Origin: Antrihabitans spumae
Lineage (GTDB): Bacteria > Actinomycetota > Actinomycetes > Mycobacteriales > Mycobacteriaceae
Reading direction: 5' to 3'
DNA: 64,000 nt
Assembly: GCF_043944905.1 (NCBI RefSeq)
Contig: NZ_JBIMSN010000003.1
Location: forward strand, 62,001 to 126,000
The position numbers were made by a program, and so were the translations under genes. Below the pieces are notes generated by a model. That model saw nothing but the letters and a program-made list of their open reading frames with translations, did not search any database and had not been told where the DNA came from. Each line of letters starts with the position of its first letter. Position 1 is the stretch's first letter. Below, piece by piece: positions 17,324 to 24,561 of this stretch.

Positions 17324-18217
17324 TCAGAAGTACCAGGGGTAGGGGGACCAGTCGGGTTTGCGCTTCTCCAGGAACGAATCCCGACCCTCGACGGCTTCGT
17401 CGGTCATGTACGCCATCCGTGTCGCTTCGCCGGCGAACAGTTGCTGGCCGACCAGACCGTCGTCGGCAAGGTTGAACGCGTACTTGAGCATGCGCTGGGC
17501 CTGCGGCGACTTGCCGTTGATGTCGGCCCCCCATTCGAGGGCGACGTCTTCCAGGTCGGCATGGTCGACAACTTTGTTCACAGCGCCCATGTTGTGCATC
17601 TCGTCGGCTGTGTAGGTGTGGCCGAGGAAGAAGATCTCGCGGGCGAACTTCTGTCCGACCAACTTCGCGAGATAGGCGCTGCCGTAGCCACCGTCGAAGC
17701 TGCCGACGTCGGCGTCGGTCTGCTTGAAGCGCGCGTGCTCGCGGCTGGCGAGAGTGAGGTCGCAGACGACATGCAGCGAATGGCCGCCGCCGGCGGCCCA
17801 ACCGTTGACGAGGGCGATGACCACTTTCGGCATGAACCGGATCAGCCGCTGCACTTCGAGAATGTGCAACCTGCCTGCGCGCGCCTTGTCGACGGTGTCG
17901 GCGGTGTCCCCGCTCGCGTACTGGTAGCCGCTGCGCCCGCGAATACGTTGGTCGCCGCCGGAGCAGAACGACCAGACGCCGTCCTTGCTGCTCGGCCCGT
18001 TGCCGGTCAGTAGTACGACGCCGACGTCGGACGCCATCCGCGCATGGTCGAGTGCCTGGTAGAGCTCGTCGACGGTATGCGGTCGGAACGCGTTCCGAAT
18101 GTCGGGCCGATCGAACGCAATTCTGACCGTGCCCTGCTCGACGTGCCGGTGGTAGGTGATGTCGGTGAGATTTTCGAATCCCGGAACGGGTCGCCACAGC
18201 TGCGGATTGAAGGTCAC
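17324..18217 (-). CDS. menB: 1,4-dihydroxy-2-naphthoyl-CoA synthase MenB
   Basis: 297 residues from a GTG. Crotonase-fold enzyme that closes the second ring of the naphthoquinone (o-succinylbenzoyl-CoA to DHNA-CoA). FDRPDIRNAFRPHTVDEL, the oxyanion-hole region FCSGGDQRIRG, NGWAAGGGHSLHVVCDL and GSFDGGYGSAYLAKLVGQK are conserved; the Asp in FDGGYG is the residue that in mycobacterial-type MenB replaces the bicarbonate of other forms. No Shine-Dalgarno; TAGGCT lies six bases before the GTG, so translation is probably leaderless. Divergent from the thioesterase gene. Confidence 0.96.
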   Translation of the reverse strand: MTFNPQLWRPVPGFENLTDITYHRHVEQGTVRIAFDRPDIRNAFRPHTVDELYQALDHARMASDVGVVLLTGNGPSSKDGVWSFCSGGDQRIRGRSGYQYASGDTADTVDKARAGRLHILEVQRLIRFMPKVVIALVNGWAAGGGHSLHVVCDLTLASREHARFKQTDADVGSFDGGYGSAYLAKLVGQKFAREIFFLGHTYTADEMHNMGAVNKVVDHADLEDVALEWGADINGKSPQAQRMLKYAFNLADDGLVGQQLFAGEATRMAYMTDEAVEGRDSFLEKRKPDWSPYPWYF

Positions 18218-18229
18218 CTGCCCAGCCTA
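18218..18229 (-). promoter_or_regulatory. Leaderless -10 element of menB
   Basis: On the minus strand TAGGCT (18229-18224) is followed by six bases and then the GTG start, which puts the expected transcription start at the first base of the start codon. No Shine-Dalgarno fits. A clear -35 is not seen. Confidence 0.6.
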
Positions 18230-18314
18230 GGTAATGCCTCTGGTTGTCACGGTCATCACGTGCACGAAGCAATGTCGAGTGCGTCGCAGTTCGGTGAAAA
18301 CCTGCCGGGCAAAT

Positions 18315-18350
18315 CTGACACCGTATAACTGCATCGGCTAACGTGACCGT
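18315..18350 (+). promoter_or_regulatory. Leaderless promoter of the thioesterase gene
   Basis: CTGACA (18315-18320), an 18-base spacer, TAACGT (18339-18344), then six bases and the ATG at 18351. Spacing fits a SigA-type promoter starting at the A of the start codon. No Shine-Dalgarno is present. Confidence 0.65.
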
Positions 18351-18998
18351 ATGAGTGAACAGGCAGCGAACGGCCAAACCTCCGTGGACGAAGAGTACGA
18401 ACACCACGGCGGATTTCCGAAGTTCACCGCTGCAACGCCCGGACCCAATTTCGGGCCGTTCATCCAGGTCATGCGCACACTCCAGGACCTCGCCGTGTCG
18501 ATCGATGCGCCGGACGACGTGCTCGCCGAGGCCCGCACGCAAGCCGAAGCACTCGCAGCGCTGTTGGCCCCCTACGAAGCGAGAGAGGGTGAAGCCACAG
18601 GCGGGCGCGTGATCGGACTTCCCGGCCGCGGCAGTCTGCTTATGCTGCCGTGGATGATCGAGAAGTTCGACGCCGAAGGTGTCCGCAGCCGTGGAGTGTT
18701 CCGGCGCTATCACCTCGGTGGCAACGCAGCCGCACACGGCGGCGTCCTGCCCTTGCTTTTCGACGATATTTTCGGCATGACCGTCCACGCCGCCGGCCGA
18801 CCGATCAGCCGAACCGCGTACCTGCACATCAACTACCGCAAGGTCACGCCGCTCAACGTGCCGCTCGTCATCGAAGGTCGGGTCGATCGCGTCGAAGGCC
18901 GCAAGGCATTCGTCAGTGCCCGTCTCTCCGACGAAGCGGGAACGCTGCTCGCGGACTCCGATGCATTGATGGTCCAACTTCTTCCCGGCCAGCAGTAA
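18351..18998 (+). CDS. PaaI-like hotdog-fold thioesterase
   Basis: 215 residues. The C-terminal half is a hotdog domain (FRRYHLGGNAAAHGGVLPLL, then FDDIFGMTVHAAGRPISRTA), with the HGG..LFDD pattern of 4HBT/PaaI acyl-CoA thioesterases. The first 80 residues are a helical extension. Divergent from menB, so a DHNA-CoA hydrolase role is worth considering since no other such enzyme is obvious in the cluster, but this rests on position alone. Starts with a leaderless-type promoter. Confidence 0.82.
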   Translation: MSEQAANGQTSVDEEYEHHGGFPKFTAATPGPNFGPFIQVMRTLQDLAVSIDAPDDVLAEARTQAEALAALLAPYEAREGEATGGRVIGLPGRGSLLMLPWMIEKFDAEGVRSRGVFRRYHLGGNAAAHGGVLPLLFDDIFGMTVHAAGRPISRTAYLHINYRKVTPLNVPLVIEGRVDRVEGRKAFVSARLSDEAGTLLADSDALMVQLLPGQQ

Positions 18999-19063
18999 GG
19001 CGTTCGCGCACGCTTCGGCCTAGACTCGGCGCGAGGCGCAGTGTGCAGGGTCCGGAGGCGTAT

Positions 19064-19288
19064 ATGGGCATCATGGTCGGCTTTGTCGGGATTCTGCTTG
19101 TCGTCGCGGTCGTTGTGGAGGTACAGCGCAATCCCTTGCTCGGCGGTCGGTCGCTGGAGCCCTTCGTCGATCTCGCAGATCCCCTCGATCCCGACGCTGT
19201 GCCGCCCGAAGACATGCCGCCCGAGATCGCTTACACCCTGCTGCCGCACCATCCAGGGGGCATCGACCCCAACGCGTCGGCGGTCTAG
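19064..19288 (+). CDS. Small single-span membrane protein, 74 residues
   Basis: ATG 19064 has GGAGG five bases upstream, which fixes the start. The N-terminus is one transmembrane helix (MGIMVGFVGILLVVAVVVEV), followed by an acidic, Pro-rich tail (DLADPLDPDAVPPEDMPPEI). No family recognised. Its stop codon overlaps the stop of the convergent esterase by three bases (19286-19287 shared plus one on each side). It is on the same strand as the thioesterase with a 65-bp gap. Confidence 0.65.
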   Translation: MGIMVGFVGILLVVAVVVEVQRNPLLGGRSLEPFVDLADPLDPDAVPPEDMPPEIAYTLLPHHPGGIDPNASAV

Positions 19289-20643
19289 CTGTCGGTTCCG
19301 ATGTGGTCTGCCAGCCACGGCAGCGCGTCCGTGAAGGCCTGCGTCGCGAACTGCCACGTGTGACCACTCGAGACCGTATGGACGTCGCACGAAATCTGTT
19401 GCGCAGCTGCTTCTTTGCACAGGGTGTCGGCGGCGCCGAGTTCGCCGGTGTCGTGTATGTCGTCGTGTCCGCCGTAGCCACTCGGGGTCGACGTCGTCCT
19501 CGGTGGTGGATGGTAATTGCCGTTCTGTGGCCGCTTACCTCCGTTCGGAGGCGCACCGGTGTCCTCGAACCATCCCGAAACTCCAACGTAAGGGCCATGT
19601 TTCACCATGACGGTTGCGGGATCGTAGGCGTCCCACTGCGTGGCGTCGCCGTCGAAGAGTCGATCGATCGTCTGGTCCTTCGTCCCTGCCGTCGGTCCCG
19701 CATCGCCTGCGATGTCTTCGAACGTGGTGAACAGGTCCGGGTGCATGACCGTCAGATCGACCGCGCAGGTGCCGCCCATCGACCATCCGACGACACCCCA
19801 GTTCTCGGGTTTCGCGGAGGCGCCGAAGGTCGAGACGAGGTACTGCCGCACGTCGTCGGTGAGGTGGTCGGCGGCGTTCCCGCGAGGCCCGTCGACGCAT
19901 TCGGTGTCGTTGTTGAAACTGCCGCCGGAGTCGACGAACACCAGGATCGGCGCCTGGCCGTTGTGGCTGCCTGCGTAGTCGTCGACAGTCTCGATCGCAC
20001 CACCACTGCGCAACCAGTCTGCCGGAGTGTTGAATTCACCCGCAATCATCATCAACGCAGGCAAAGCGGGTGGTGTTGTGCCGGCGAACCAGGCGGGCGG
20101 CAGGTAGACGTACTCGGATCGGTGGGCGAAACCGCTTGCGTCGTCCGGTATGTCGACCTGCACGACCTTGCCGGTGTCCTGCACCGTGCCGCGTAGGCCC
20201 GCGAGATCGGCGACGTCGATTTCGTCGGGCAGCGGACCGGCCGTGAGCGCGCCCCATGCAGCCGACACGGTCGGGTAATAGCCGACCCATTCGTTGAGAA
20301 CGACCAGGGCAGCGGCAAAACTCAAGGGCACCAACAGAATCGACAACGCTCGACGCCACCACCGCGTACCGCGCCAACCGAGAATCGCGACCGCTACTGC
20401 CGCGACGAAGCACCCTGTCCACAACCACAACTGCGGTGGAGCTGGGTCGGAGGCAAGGCCTTCGGAATCGACATACGTCCGCGCGGCAAGTGCCCCCGCG
20501 ACGCCGATCGCGATGGCGATCGGCACCCACACATACCGCCATCGTCGAGTCCGCCAACCCACAGCCGCGACGGCGAGCACGACGGTCAGCAGCTTCACCA
20601 TCGACGGGAACCAGCCGCCGAGCAACGAAATCCCCTGATGCAC
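19285..20643 (-). CDS. Membrane-anchored alpha/beta-hydrolase esterase (FrmB/antigen 85-like fold)
   Basis: 452 residues from GTG 20643 (VHQGISLLGGWFPSMVKL). Four N-terminal transmembrane segments within residues 1-130 are followed by an extracytoplasmic esterase domain. The nucleophile elbow is GWSMGG with Ser in VVGWSMGGTCAVDL, an Asp is available in the EDIAGDAG to DGDATQWD region, and the His is in VSSGHTWQF. Related to the S-formylglutathione hydrolase/mycolyltransferase (Ag85) superfamily; such four-helix forms are common in mycolata. Substrate unknown, cell-envelope ester plausible. The start was chosen from the conserved GISLLGGW N-terminus. Confidence 0.82.
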   Translation of the reverse strand: MHQGISLLGGWFPSMVKLLTVVLAVAAVGWRTRRWRYVWVPIAIAIGVAGALAARTYVDSEGLASDPAPPQLWLWTGCFVAAVAVAILGWRGTRWWRRALSILLVPLSFAAALVVLNEWVGYYPTVSAAWGALTAGPLPDEIDVADLAGLRGTVQDTGKVVQVDIPDDASGFAHRSEYVYLPPAWFAGTTPPALPALMMIAGEFNTPADWLRSGGAIETVDDYAGSHNGQAPILVFVDSGGSFNNDTECVDGPRGNAADHLTDDVRQYLVSTFGASAKPENWGVVGWSMGGTCAVDLTVMHPDLFTTFEDIAGDAGPTAGTKDQTIDRLFDGDATQWDAYDPATVMVKHGPYVGVSGWFEDTGAPPNGGKRPQNGNYHPPPRTTSTPSGYGGHDDIHDTGELGAADTLCKEAAAQQISCDVHTVSSGHTWQFATQAFTDALPWLADHIGTDS

Positions 20644-20685
20644 GCCGCGAGTCTCGTGGCTGACCCTGCGAACTGCCTGTGAAGC

Positions 20686-20725
20686 CCCTGCGGATCCGTC
20701 GTGTGTCGGGTTGGGGCCAAAATGG
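20686..20725 (+). repeat. 40-bp direct repeat, left copy (flanks methyltransferase gene)
   Basis: Begins CCCTGCGGATCCGTCGTGTG, identical for 20 bases to the copy at 22029-22068, and matches 35 of 40 positions overall without gaps. The pair brackets the PIMT-like gene. Confidence 0.8.
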
Positions 20726-20785
20726 TTGCGGTCCGGGGATCGGGGGAACGTCGGAGTGAAGCAATCGAGGGCGGGGGAGCACAGC

Positions 20786-22015
20786 GTGGCAGAGCAGGGC
20801 GTGGCAGAAGAAAATGTGCCGATGTCGTCCGCACAGGCGCGGCAGCTGCTGGTCGACCGGATTCGAAGCGTCCGGTACGCCGGCACGGATGCTGTGGAGC
20901 AGGCGATGCGGAAGGTCGAACGACACGTGTTCGTGCCGGCGGTGTCGATTGCCGCGGCCTATGCCGACGACGTCGTGATCACCAAGCGCGATCGCGACGG
21001 TGCCGTCTCGAGTTCTGCGTCGATGCCGAGCCTGATGGCGCTGATGCTCGACCAGCTCGACATCCGTCCAGGGATGAAGGTCCTCGAGGTCGGCACGGGA
21101 ACCGGATACAACGCAGCGCTGCTGGCATCCGTCGTCGGCGACCACGGCGCTGTGACGAGCATCGACATCGACGAAGAAGTCGTAAGCGGTGCGCGAGTTG
21201 CGTTGGACAACAATGGATTTGCAAGTGTCCGGACGGTGGTAGCCGATGGCGGGATCGGAGAGCCCGATGGTGCCCCGTACGACAGAATTATCGCGACAGT
21301 CGGCGCGTGGGACATTCCGCGCTCGTGGTACTCCCAGCTGGCCGACGGCGGCAAGCTCGTCGTCCCGCTGCGCTGGCGCGGACAATCGTGGAGTGTGGGG
21401 TTCGACTACCTCGGCGGACAGCTGCGCTCGTATTCGGCCGTGTCGTGCGGGTTCGTGCCGATGATCGGGCAGGAGGACGGCGAGCGCACCGAAATCATCT
21501 CCTCCGACGGTTTTGTTCAGCTCGTGGTCGATGCGGACCAGGCGATTACATCGGAGTCGCTTGTCGGGGTGCTGGATCAGGAAGGCGTCGAGCGGTGGTC
21601 CAAAGCCACGATCGGTGGAGGCGACAGCTTCGACGGGATTTGGCTTCGTATGAGTGCGACGGATCCGGGATGTTGTCGGCTGAGCGCTGCGCCGGAAGCG
21701 ATCCAGCAGGGTCTGTGCCGGCCCGTTATTGCGCACCGCGATCCTGCTCTGGCCGACGCCACGTCGGTGGCCTACCTGACGGTTCGACCGCGGGGGTCGG
21801 GCCCCGAAGGTCCGCGGTTCGAACTCGGCGCCATCGGGCACGGTCCATCCGGCGCCGATCTGGCGCAGCGCCTGTGCTCGGCGATTTCCGACTGGGATCT
21901 GGACCGGACTGCGATACCGACAGTGGTCGCAGGTCCGGCGGGGTCTGCCTCCGGTGAGCGAGCGAGCGGCATGCGTATCGAGAAGACGTCGTCGTGGCTG
22001 GAGTTGTTCGTCTGA
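20786..22015 (+). CDS. PIMT-like methyltransferase of the 'FxLD-system' type (orphan)
   Basis: 409 residues from GTG 20786, which has a GGGGGA Shine-Dalgarno about eight bases upstream. Residues about 75-215 form a protein-L-isoaspartate methyltransferase domain: DGAVSSSASMPSLMALML, the SAM motif VLEVGTGTGYNAALLASVVG and APYDRIIATVGAWDIPRSW. The SSASxPS entry and the long C-terminal domain of about 190 residues resemble methyltransferases of FxLD/graspetide-type peptide clusters more than housekeeping PIMT. No ATP-grasp ligase or precursor peptide is visible nearby. It is bracketed by 40-bp direct repeats and interrupts the menaquinone genes, which suggests insertion. Confidence 0.78.
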   Translation: MAEQGVAEENVPMSSAQARQLLVDRIRSVRYAGTDAVEQAMRKVERHVFVPAVSIAAAYADDVVITKRDRDGAVSSSASMPSLMALMLDQLDIRPGMKVLEVGTGTGYNAALLASVVGDHGAVTSIDIDEEVVSGARVALDNNGFASVRTVVADGGIGEPDGAPYDRIIATVGAWDIPRSWYSQLADGGKLVVPLRWRGQSWSVGFDYLGGQLRSYSAVSCGFVPMIGQEDGERTEIISSDGFVQLVVDADQAITSESLVGVLDQEGVERWSKATIGGGDSFDGIWLRMSATDPGCCRLSAAPEAIQQGLCRPVIAHRDPALADATSVAYLTVRPRGSGPEGPRFELGAIGHGPSGADLAQRLCSAISDWDLDRTAIPTVVAGPAGSASGERASGMRIEKTSSWLELFV

Positions 22016-22028
22016 CGGTGCGGACCGG

Positions 22029-22068
22029 CCCTGCGGATCCGTCGTGTGAGGGGTTGAGGCAAGAATGG
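22029..22068 (+). repeat. 40-bp direct repeat, right copy (runs into menC start)
   Basis: Second copy of the repeat at 20686-20725; its last four bases include the menC ATG. It therefore carries the menC upstream region, and the left copy is a duplicate of that region. Confidence 0.8.
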
Positions 22069-23066
22069 GCAGCATGCCGATATTGCCCGCGCTCGACGAC
22101 TTGCTTGCCGAGGTGCACGTCGTCACCCTCCCGATGCGGGTCCGGTTTCGTGGGATTACCCACCGCGAGGTCGTGCTGCTGCACGGACCTGCGGGCTGGG
22201 GTGAGTTCGCCCCGTTTCCCGAATACGACGACGACGAATCCGCCGCCTGGCTGCACTCCGCGATAGAGGCTGCGTGGACCGGTTTTCCCGAGCAGGTCCG
22301 CACGCGGGTTGCCGTCAATGCGACCGTCCCCGCAGTCGCGCCGAGCCAGGTGTCGTCCGTGCTCGCCCGCTTCCCGGGCGCGCGGACGGCAAAGGTCAAA
22401 GTCGCAGAGAAGGGGCAGTCCCTCGTCGACGATGTCCGTCGCGTCGCGGCGGTTCGCGAATACATCCCGAACGTGCGGATCGATGCCAACGGCGGCTGGA
22501 CGGTCGAGGAGGCGGTCCGAGCGCTGTGCGTGCTGAGTGCGGACGTACCGCTCGAATACGCCGAACAACCGTGCGCGAGCGTCGAAGAACTCGTCGAGGT
22601 CAGGCGGCGGTTGCCCGAGGTGCGTATCGCCGCCGACGAGAGCATTCGCCGCGCCGACGATCCGTTGCGCGTCGCGCGTATGGGCGGTCTCGATGTCGCG
22701 GTAGTGAAGGTCGCCCCTCTCGGCGGCGTGCAGGCGCTGCTGTCGCTGGCAGCAGACCTCGAGTCGTTCGGGGTTCCGCTCGTCGTGTCGAGCGCCCTCG
22801 ACTCGGCGGTCGGGATGAGTGCTGGGCTCGCGGCCGCAGCCAGTTTGCCGAATCTGGAGCTTGCGTGTGGGCTCGGGACAGGTGGCTTCTTCGAAACCGA
22901 CGTCGCGCCGACGCCGGACTTTGTCGACGGCACCTTGGCTGTAGGTCGGATCGCTCCGGATTTGCTGCGGTTGCGTCGTCTCGCCGCTCGCGACGACCGC
23001 ACTCGGTGGTGGATCGAGCGGTTGCGCAGGTGCTACGCAGTGCTGACCAGCGACGCCGCGACGTAG
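22065..23066 (+). CDS. menC: o-succinylbenzoate synthase MenC
   Basis: 333 residues. Enolase-superfamily enzyme dehydrating SHCHC to o-succinylbenzoate. The catalytic lysine (AKVKVAEKG), metal ligands in RIDANGGW (Asp), EYAEQP (Glu) and AADESIR (Asp), and the second Lys (AVVKVAPLGG) are present in the right order. Start at ATG 22065; a second in-frame ATG three codons later is possible. Its upstream region is a copy of the direct repeat found before the methyltransferase gene. Confidence 0.95.
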   Translation: MGSMPILPALDDLLAEVHVVTLPMRVRFRGITHREVVLLHGPAGWGEFAPFPEYDDDESAAWLHSAIEAAWTGFPEQVRTRVAVNATVPAVAPSQVSSVLARFPGARTAKVKVAEKGQSLVDDVRRVAAVREYIPNVRIDANGGWTVEEAVRALCVLSADVPLEYAEQPCASVEELVEVRRRLPEVRIAADESIRRADDPLRVARMGGLDVAVVKVAPLGGVQALLSLAADLESFGVPLVVSSALDSAVGMSAGLAAAASLPNLELACGLGTGGFFETDVAPTPDFVDGTLAVGRIAPDLLRLRRLAARDDRTRWWIERLRRCYAVLTSDAAT

Positions 23067-23117
23067 CCGTATAGTGTCGGGCGCCGGTAGTCGAAGATTG
23101 TTACGGAGGGCTTGAAA

Positions 23118-23564
23118 GTGGTTGCAGCACTGAAAGAAACGTTGCTCGACTCGTCGCGTCGCGACACCGTGATCGCAGAGGTGCGCGCACTGATCGACCT
23201 GGAGGTTTCGGAGAAGAAGGGTGCATCGGGTCTTGCCGTTCGAGGCGGCTATGCAGCCGTCAAGAAGGTCAGCCCGTCGATCGTCACCGAGGCGCTCGAG
23301 AAGCTGCTGCCCGAGTTCTTCGGTCGCCTCGAGCCGTTCTGGCAGGACTTCGGTGCAGCCGGCGGCGGCGAGTTCGGTGACTTCCTCGCAGCACGCGGTG
23401 ACGAGGTGGCCGACGCGCTGCTGAGCGTCACCGACGAGCGGATCGAGGCGTCGAGCCGTCAGGCCGCCAAGAAGGTCTACAAGTCCATGCGGCCGTCGGC
23501 CAAGAAGAACGTGATCGAAGCACTGCCCCGATTGGGTGCGTTGGTCCAGCGTCACGCGGAGTAG
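23118..23564 (+). CDS. DUF6918-like conserved actinobacterial protein
   Basis: 148 residues from GTG 23118, chosen because GGAGGG ends seven bases upstream; the TTG at 23112 is too close to it. Mostly helical (LKETLLDSSRRDTVIAEVRA, then GASGLAVRGGYAAVKKVSPS) and ending in a basic region (QAAKKVYKSMRPSAKKNVIE). It resembles the DUF6918 family from memory; no function is known. Its TAG stop is the left edge of a stem-loop element. Confidence 0.7.
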   Translation: MVAALKETLLDSSRRDTVIAEVRALIDLEVSEKKGASGLAVRGGYAAVKKVSPSIVTEALEKLLPEFFGRLEPFWQDFGAAGGGEFGDFLAARGDEVADALLSVTDERIEASSRQAAKKVYKSMRPSAKKNVIEALPRLGALVQRHAE

Positions 23565-23636
23565 GCCGCAAGCGGCTCGTGAGTCCTTTCGGAGGGCCCA
23601 ACCTCCGAAAGGACTCACGACCGGCGAAGCCGCCTA
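23562..23636. repeat. Stop-codon stem-loop element, copy 4
   Basis: Arms CTCGTGAGTCCTTTCGG (23576-23592) and CCGAAAGGACTCACGA plus one mismatch (23605-23621), loop 12 bases. Outer arms GCCGCAAGCGG and CCGGCGAAGCCGC. TAG at 23562-23564 ends the DUF6918-like gene; CTA at 23634-23636 is the stop of the siderophore-interacting protein gene. Confidence 0.87.
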
Positions 23637-24470
23637 GCCCGGCGCTGCCTTGCCGAGGCGCCAGTAACCGGTGAAAGTCACGTTGGCCTTCGGGACGTGG
23701 CGCTCGTTGACGAGGTGCCTGCGAAGGCCTGTCGCCAATTCCCTTTCCCCTGCCAAGAATGCGTAGCACGGTCCGTCTGGCAGCGTCGCCTTCTTCACCG
23801 CCTCGACGACCTCCACTCCCGGACGACCGTGCGCGTCTTTGCGGACGATCCAGTGGACGTTCGCGCCATCGGGTCCGGCAATCTCTTGGGCATCGTCGGC
23901 ATGTGCAATCTCGATGAACGCTTCGATCCGCGCATCCTTCGGCGCTGAGTTCAGGATTCCCACGATCGCAGGCAGCGCGCTCTCGTCGCCCGCAAGCAGG
24001 TGCCAATCCACGTTGTCCACCGGGTTGTAGATCAGACCCTCGTCCAGCAGCGCGACCTCGTTGCCTGCCTCGACGCTGCTCGCCCACGCGGACGCGATAC
24101 CTAGATCGCCGTGTGCCGCGTCGCCGTGAGTGACGAAGTCGATGTCGATCTCGGCGGTGTCGCCGAACTGGCCTTCACCTGCAGCCCGGAAGCTGCGGAC
24201 CGTGTAGTTACGCACACCGGGCCGACTGTCCTTGCTCATCAGCAAGAACTGCGCGTACCAGAGGTTGCTCGCCTTGGTGGGGAGTCGGAGTTCGTCCTGG
24301 CCCTCGCGGGCGAAGAAGAAGCGGAACCACTGGTCGAAGCCCATCGGCGCGAACTGTGCGAGGCCTTCGCCGCCGACCGTGACGCGAACGAAGTTCGGAC
24401 TGATCTGCTTCGATGCGAGGACCTTGGCCGTGAGAATGTGCCGTTCCTGCGGCTTGACGTACTTTGACAT
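23634..24470 (-). CDS. Siderophore-interacting FAD-binding protein (SIP)
   Basis: 278 residues. N-terminal FAD-binding half (SPNFVRVTVGGEGLAQF, then RNYTVRSF as the R-x-Y-[TS] flavin motif) and C-terminal SIP domain (WHLLAGDESALPAIVGIL, then CYAFLAGERELATGLRRHL). It should reduce ferric siderophores in the cytoplasm with NAD(P)H to release iron. An IdeR/DtxR-type box lies directly upstream of the ATG and overlaps the predicted -10, so iron-dependent repression is strongly suggested. It is inserted between menC and menD. Confidence 0.92.
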   Translation of the reverse strand: MSKYVKPQERHILTAKVLASKQISPNFVRVTVGGEGLAQFAPMGFDQWFRFFFAREGQDELRLPTKASNLWYAQFLLMSKDSRPGVRNYTVRSFRAAGEGQFGDTAEIDIDFVTHGDAAHGDLGIASAWASSVEAGNEVALLDEGLIYNPVDNVDWHLLAGDESALPAIVGILNSAPKDARIEAFIEIAHADDAQEIAGPDGANVHWIVRKDAHGRPGVEVVEAVKKATLPDGPCYAFLAGERELATGLRRHLVNERHVPKANVTFTGYWRLGKAAPG

Positions 24471-24473
24471 GGG

Positions 24474-24489
24474 CTTAGGTTAGCCTAAG
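24474..24489 (-). promoter_or_regulatory. IdeR/DtxR-type iron box overlapping a leaderless -10
   Basis: On the minus strand CTTAGGCTAACCTAAG is close to the known DtxR/IdeR half-site pattern TTAGGTTAG-CTAACCTAA. Its inner TAACCT (24482-24477) is followed by exactly six bases and the ATG at 24470, so it also reads as a -10 of a leaderless transcript. Bound repressor would cover the -10 directly. Confidence 0.85.
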
Positions 24490-24561
24490 CAGTGCAGCTC
24501 GGCGAGTCGCCGTGATCGAGCCGACAGAGCTGGACCGCGCACCGTCTGACAATCTGGACAG

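Noticed and set aside
20036..23002. Minus-strand open frame of nearly 1000 codons across the methyltransferase and menC genes
   Set aside because: It is antisense to two clear enzymes and low-complexity Arg-rich; no ribosome-binding site.
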